From NCBI RefSeq assembly GCF_008271805.1, contig NZ_VSRY01000049.1:1-32343 (forward strand): DNA of 32,343 nt, given 5' to 3'. This DNA comes from Streptomyces sp. TRM49041 (GTDB lineage: Bacteria > Actinomycetota > Actinomycetes > Streptomycetales > Streptomycetaceae). The position numbers and the translations under genes were made by a program. Of the stretch, positions 29,628 through 32,343 are shown piece by piece. The number at the start of each line of letters is the position of its first letter. Within the stretch, counting starts at the first letter, position 1. Below the pieces are notes generated by a model. That model was not told where the DNA came from, did no database searches, and was given only the letters and a program-made list of their open reading frames with translations.

Positions 29628-32343
29628 CTAGCTGGCCATCAGGGTGTAGACGATCCAGGTTCCCTTGTGGCCGTTCTCGCCCTTGTCGACGCGCCGGATC
29701 AGCAGTTCGAGAGTGCGCGCGTCCTTGACGTTGCCGCTGCTGTCGGCGACGCGGCCGATCGGGTCCTTGAAGGTCTTCTTCAGGATCCGCTCCGTGCCAC
29801 GCGGGTTCCTCGCGGCCCACTTGTTGAGGTCGACGCCGTCGAGGACGGCGTCGATGCTCTGCTGGGCGGTGCTCGGGTCGAGGCTGGACGCCTTGCCGCC
29901 CTTCAACGTGGGGGCGCGGGTGATGATGTCGTCGTCCGAGAGGCCCACGTGGTCCTTCGCGTGGCCGCCCGCTATGTTGTAGTCCTTGTTGAGGTTGCCG
30001 CAGTTGTGGACCAGCAGCGGCGCGTCGCCGGCCAGCGCGTAGTAGGTGTGCAGGCCCTTGACGGACAGGTTGTAGACCTTCTGGACCTGCGTCCAGGTAC
30101 GGGTGTTGACGACCTCGACGGTGGTGCCGTCCGGGGTGCGCAGCTCGGCGCCCGGGCGGAGGTGGCCGGCGTCGACCCATGCCTTCTGGTCCTGCGCCCA
30201 GAACGGGTGGCCGTCGGTCGCCGTGACCGTGCCCGTGGCGTCGCCGCGGTCGCCGTCCGTGTCGACGGTCAGCCGGACGAGGGTCTTGGTCCCGTAACCG
30301 ACGATGACGTCCTCGACCGGGCGTGCCGCCGTCCGGCCGCTGCCGGGGTCGGTGGCGAGGACCCGGTCACCGATCCGTATGCCGCTGATGGGCGCCGTCG
30401 TACCGTCGGCCTTGGCGACCGGGGTCTCCGGGGTGAAGCTGTTGGGCACCTTGCACGGCGGCGGGCTGCTCTTGCCGAAGAGGCCCCGGAAGAAGTCCGT
30501 CGCCTTTCCGCCCCACTTGCCGAACTTGACGGCGGAGGCGCCGTACCCGGCGATCGGGACGGCGGAGGCGCAGGACAGTCCGGCGTCGACGGCATCGCCC
30601 TCGGCGCCGTACCAGGCGCAGTTGGCACCGTCGGCGATCTCGCCGAAGCCCGGGACCAGGCCGCCCACGTCGAGCAGGAAGTGGCCGGTCTCGGAGAGGA
30701 TGCCCCACACGTCGGTCTCGTCGGCCTCGGCGTTGGCCGCCTCGATGATGGCGGCGTTCTCCTTCAGCTCGTCGATCCGCCGCTGCTCCTTGCGGGCCGC
30801 CTCCTCGCGCCGCTTCGCGGCCTCCTCGGCCTTCCGCTTGACGACGAACGCGGCGTACGCCTCCTTGGACGCCTTGTCGGCGGCGGCCGCGTCCTTGCCG
30901 GCGGCGATCGCCGAGGCGCGGGCCGCGTTGGCGGCCGCCCAGGCGTCGTCGGCGGAGTAGCGCGCGGCGGCCGCGGAGTCGGCGGCACGGGCGGCGGACA
31001 CGGTGGCCTCGCGGGCGGCCGCCTTGGCGTCGGCCTCGGCGGCGCGGGCGGCCTTGGCGGACGCGGCGGCCTCGTTCGCGGACTTCTGGGCGGCGTCCGC
31101 GGACTTACGGGCGTCGTCCGCGTACTTCTTGGCCTGGTCGGAGGACGCCTTGGCCTTCTTCGCCCAGTCGGCGGCCTCGGCGGCGGCCTTGCGGGCGAGG
31201 GCGGCGACCCGGGCGGCCTCGGCGGCCCGCTGCTGGGCCGTCGCGGCGGAGGCGGCGGCCTGGGCGATGAGCTGCTGGACGGCCGCCTGGTGGGTGGCGG
31301 CGAGCTGGTCCTTGCGCTTCGCCTTGTACTGGCCGACCTCGATGAAGTGGTGCAGGAGCTGCGGCGGGCCCTCCAGGGCGATCCTGGCTGCCGCCTTCAC
31401 CTCGGGGCCGCCCGTGCTGAGCAGCCGGGCGGCCGCGACCCGCTCGTCCTCGGTGCGGGCCGTGTACTGGACGGTGGTGATGAACTCGCGGAGCTTGTCC
31501 GTGGAGCCGTCGTTCAGCGCTTCCTGGGCGGCGGCGTTGAGGCCCTTGCCCGCGTCGTCGCTGATCTGCACCACGCGGACGCGGTAGTCGTGGGCGGCGG
31601 CCTCGTGCTGGCCGGCCGCCAGGAACGCGCGTACCTTCGCGGCCTCGCCGCCCAGGGTCTGGACGGCGGCGGCCCGGACGTCGGACGACTCCGCCTGGTC
31701 GGCGAGGCGCTCGACGCGCACGAGTTCGTCCTGCTCGACGGCGTCGTCGCGCCCGGTGCGTACGTAGTCGACGACCGCGCTGTCCGGCCCGGCGAGGGCG
31801 GCCTGCGCGGCTGCGGTGCCCCACGGGCCGCTGTGCTTCATGGTGGCGACGGCGACCTGGCGGCCCTTGGCGGCCACCTCGGCGAGGTCCGTGCCGGGCT
31901 TGGCGGCCTCGGCGGCGAGCCGGTCGGCCTCCGCGGTCAGCTTCGCCGCCTCGGCGGTCGCGGCGGCGGCCGTCTCGCGGCGCTCGTCGTCGGCGGCCTT
32001 GAGGTCCCGGGCCCGCTCCACGGCCGCGGCGGTCCGGGTTTCGAGGTCCTCCTGCTCGGACCGCCGGGCCAGGTCGTAGATCTTGCGGGCCTGGGCCACG
32101 GCGTTGGTCGCGGCGGTGGCGGCCTTCTTCGCCGCGGCGGCGTGTGCCGTGGACTCCTTGGCGGCCTTGGCGGAGTCGCCCGCGTGCTTGGCGGCCTCGT
32201 CGGCGGCCTTCGCCGCGTTCTCGGCGTGCTGGGCGGCGTCGTTGGCGGCGTCCCGCGCCTCGAAGGCGGCGGTCGCGGACTCGCGGGCCAGCGCCTCGGC
32301 GGCGTTCGCGGCGCGCGTCGCCTCGGCGGCGTGGCGGCGAGCC
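29628..32343 (-). CDS. ALF-repeat polymorphic toxin with HINT domain, N-terminus beyond right edge
   Basis: The visible 904 residues continue open to the right edge. The order is: alanine-rich helix; ALF repeats (about 31,820-31,310; units such as ALNDGSTDKLREFI and ALEGPPQLLHHFIEVG); a long Ala/Lys coiled coil; a hydrophobic pre-toxin segment (LLDVGGLVPGFGEIADG); a HINT autoprocessing domain from Cys at 30455 (CKVPNSFTPETPV) through TATDGHPFW to VHNC at 30000; and a 123-residue C-terminal toxin domain. The toxin core reads AGGHAKDHVGLSDDDIITR, then ASSLDPSTAQQSIDAV and a last strand GTWIVYTLMAS, which resembles the bacterial RNase A-like CdiA C-terminal domain (His, Arg and Thr in similar places). 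That family call is tentative. The HINT domain would cut itself to free the toxin. The export route is not visible in this window. Confidence 0.93.
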   Translation of the reverse strand, partial: ARRHAAEATRAANAAEALARESATAAFEARDAANDAAQHAENAAKAADEAAKHAGDSAKAAKESTAHAAAAKKAATAATNAVAQARKIYDLARRSEQEDLETRTAAAVERARDLKAADDERRETAAAATAEAAKLTAEADRLAAEAAKPGTDLAEVAAKGRQVAVATMKHSGPWGTAAAQAALAGPDSAVVDYVRTGRDDAVEQDELVRVERLADQAESSDVRAAAVQTLGGEAAKVRAFLAAGQHEAAAHDYRVRVVQISDDAGKGLNAAAQEALNDGSTDKLREFITTVQYTARTEDERVAAARLLSTGGPEVKAAARIALEGPPQLLHHFIEVGQYKAKRKDQLAATHQAAVQQLIAQAAASAATAQQRAAEAARVAALARKAAAEAADWAKKAKASSDQAKKYADDARKSADAAQKSANEAAASAKAARAAEADAKAAAREATVSAARAADSAAAARYSADDAWAAANAARASAIAAGKDAAAADKASKEAYAAFVVKRKAEEAAKRREEAARKEQRRIDELKENAAIIEAANAEADETDVWGILSETGHFLLDVGGLVPGFGEIADGANCAWYGAEGDAVDAGLSCASAVPIAGYGASAVKFGKWGGKATDFFRGLFGKSSPPPCKVPNSFTPETPVAKADGTTAPISGIRIGDRVLATDPGSGRTAARPVEDVIVGYGTKTLVRLTVDTDGDRGDATGTVTATDGHPFWAQDQKAWVDAGHLRPGAELRTPDGTTVEVVNTRTWTQVQKVYNLSVKGLHTYYALAGDAPLLVHNCGNLNKDYNIAGGHAKDHVGLSDDDIITRAPTLKGGKASSLDPSTAQQSIDAVLDGVDLNKWAARNPRGTERILKKTFKDPIGRVADSSGNVKDARTLELLIRRVDKGENGHKGTWIVYTLMAS

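Noticed and set aside
29628..30455. True intein inside the toxin gene
   Set aside because: The HINT domain is followed by a short toxin at the extreme C-terminus rather than by a C-extein restoring a host protein; this is the polymorphic-toxin HINT arrangement.

Overview
The window reads as a chromosomal segment from a Streptomyces-like actinomycete. Composition is very GC-rich with strong third-position GC bias. Many starts are GTG (one is TTG), and several genes look leaderless, with a TANNNT -10 box only 6-7 nt before the start codon. The gene set is also typical: the futalosine menaquinone genes mqnB and mqnD, DUF2771, DUF2530 and DUF3027 proteins, a sacsin-like ATPase, a CtpE-like P-type ATPase and a sortase substrate. 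There are no rRNA or tRNA genes, CRISPR arrays, complete insertion sequences or phage genes.

Left part (1-9,000), mostly housekeeping. A helicase-associated protein running off the left edge and a membrane protein diverge from mirror-image promoters. A HAD phosphatase, a tiny membrane protein and a cold-shock protein follow. Next is the minus-strand operon DUF2771 lipoprotein - mqnB - mqnD with 4-nt overlaps. Then come an MFS protein and a DUF3027 protein. Strong hairpins sit at the ends of converging genes.

Middle (9,000-19,600). A minus-strand cluster carries a three-domain surface protein with a sortase-like C-terminus, an ECF-type sigma factor, and a single-pass membrane protein. The outer domain of that membrane protein looks like the repeat domain of the surface protein, which suggests a self-contained envelope-sensing module. 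After it come a large GHKL/sacsin-like protein, a 223-bp MITE-like repeat touching its stop codon, a DHFR-like reductase, a CtpE-like P-type ATPase and a DUF2530 protein.

Right-middle (19,600-26,700). An AzgA-type purine permease, a ribbon-helix-helix regulator diverging from a MarR-MFS operon across a region with phased half-sites, an RNA 2',3'-cyclic phosphodiesterase (thpR), a 29-residue membrane microprotein, an aldo/keto reductase, a Uma2-type nuclease-fold protein, and two overlapping small genes of a family common in streptomycetes.

Right end (26,978-32,343). A minus-strand operon encodes a polymorphic toxin (ALF repeats, alanine-rich coiled coil, HINT autoprocessing domain, short C-terminal toxin domain; N-terminus off the right edge), a likely immunity protein 25 bp downstream, and, 3-9 bp after that, a secreted trypsin-like protein with a bulb-lectin region and FG-GAP repeats. 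The catalytic His and Ser of this last protein are replaced by Ala and Thr. This operon and the sigma/surface-protein module are the two most interesting systems here.
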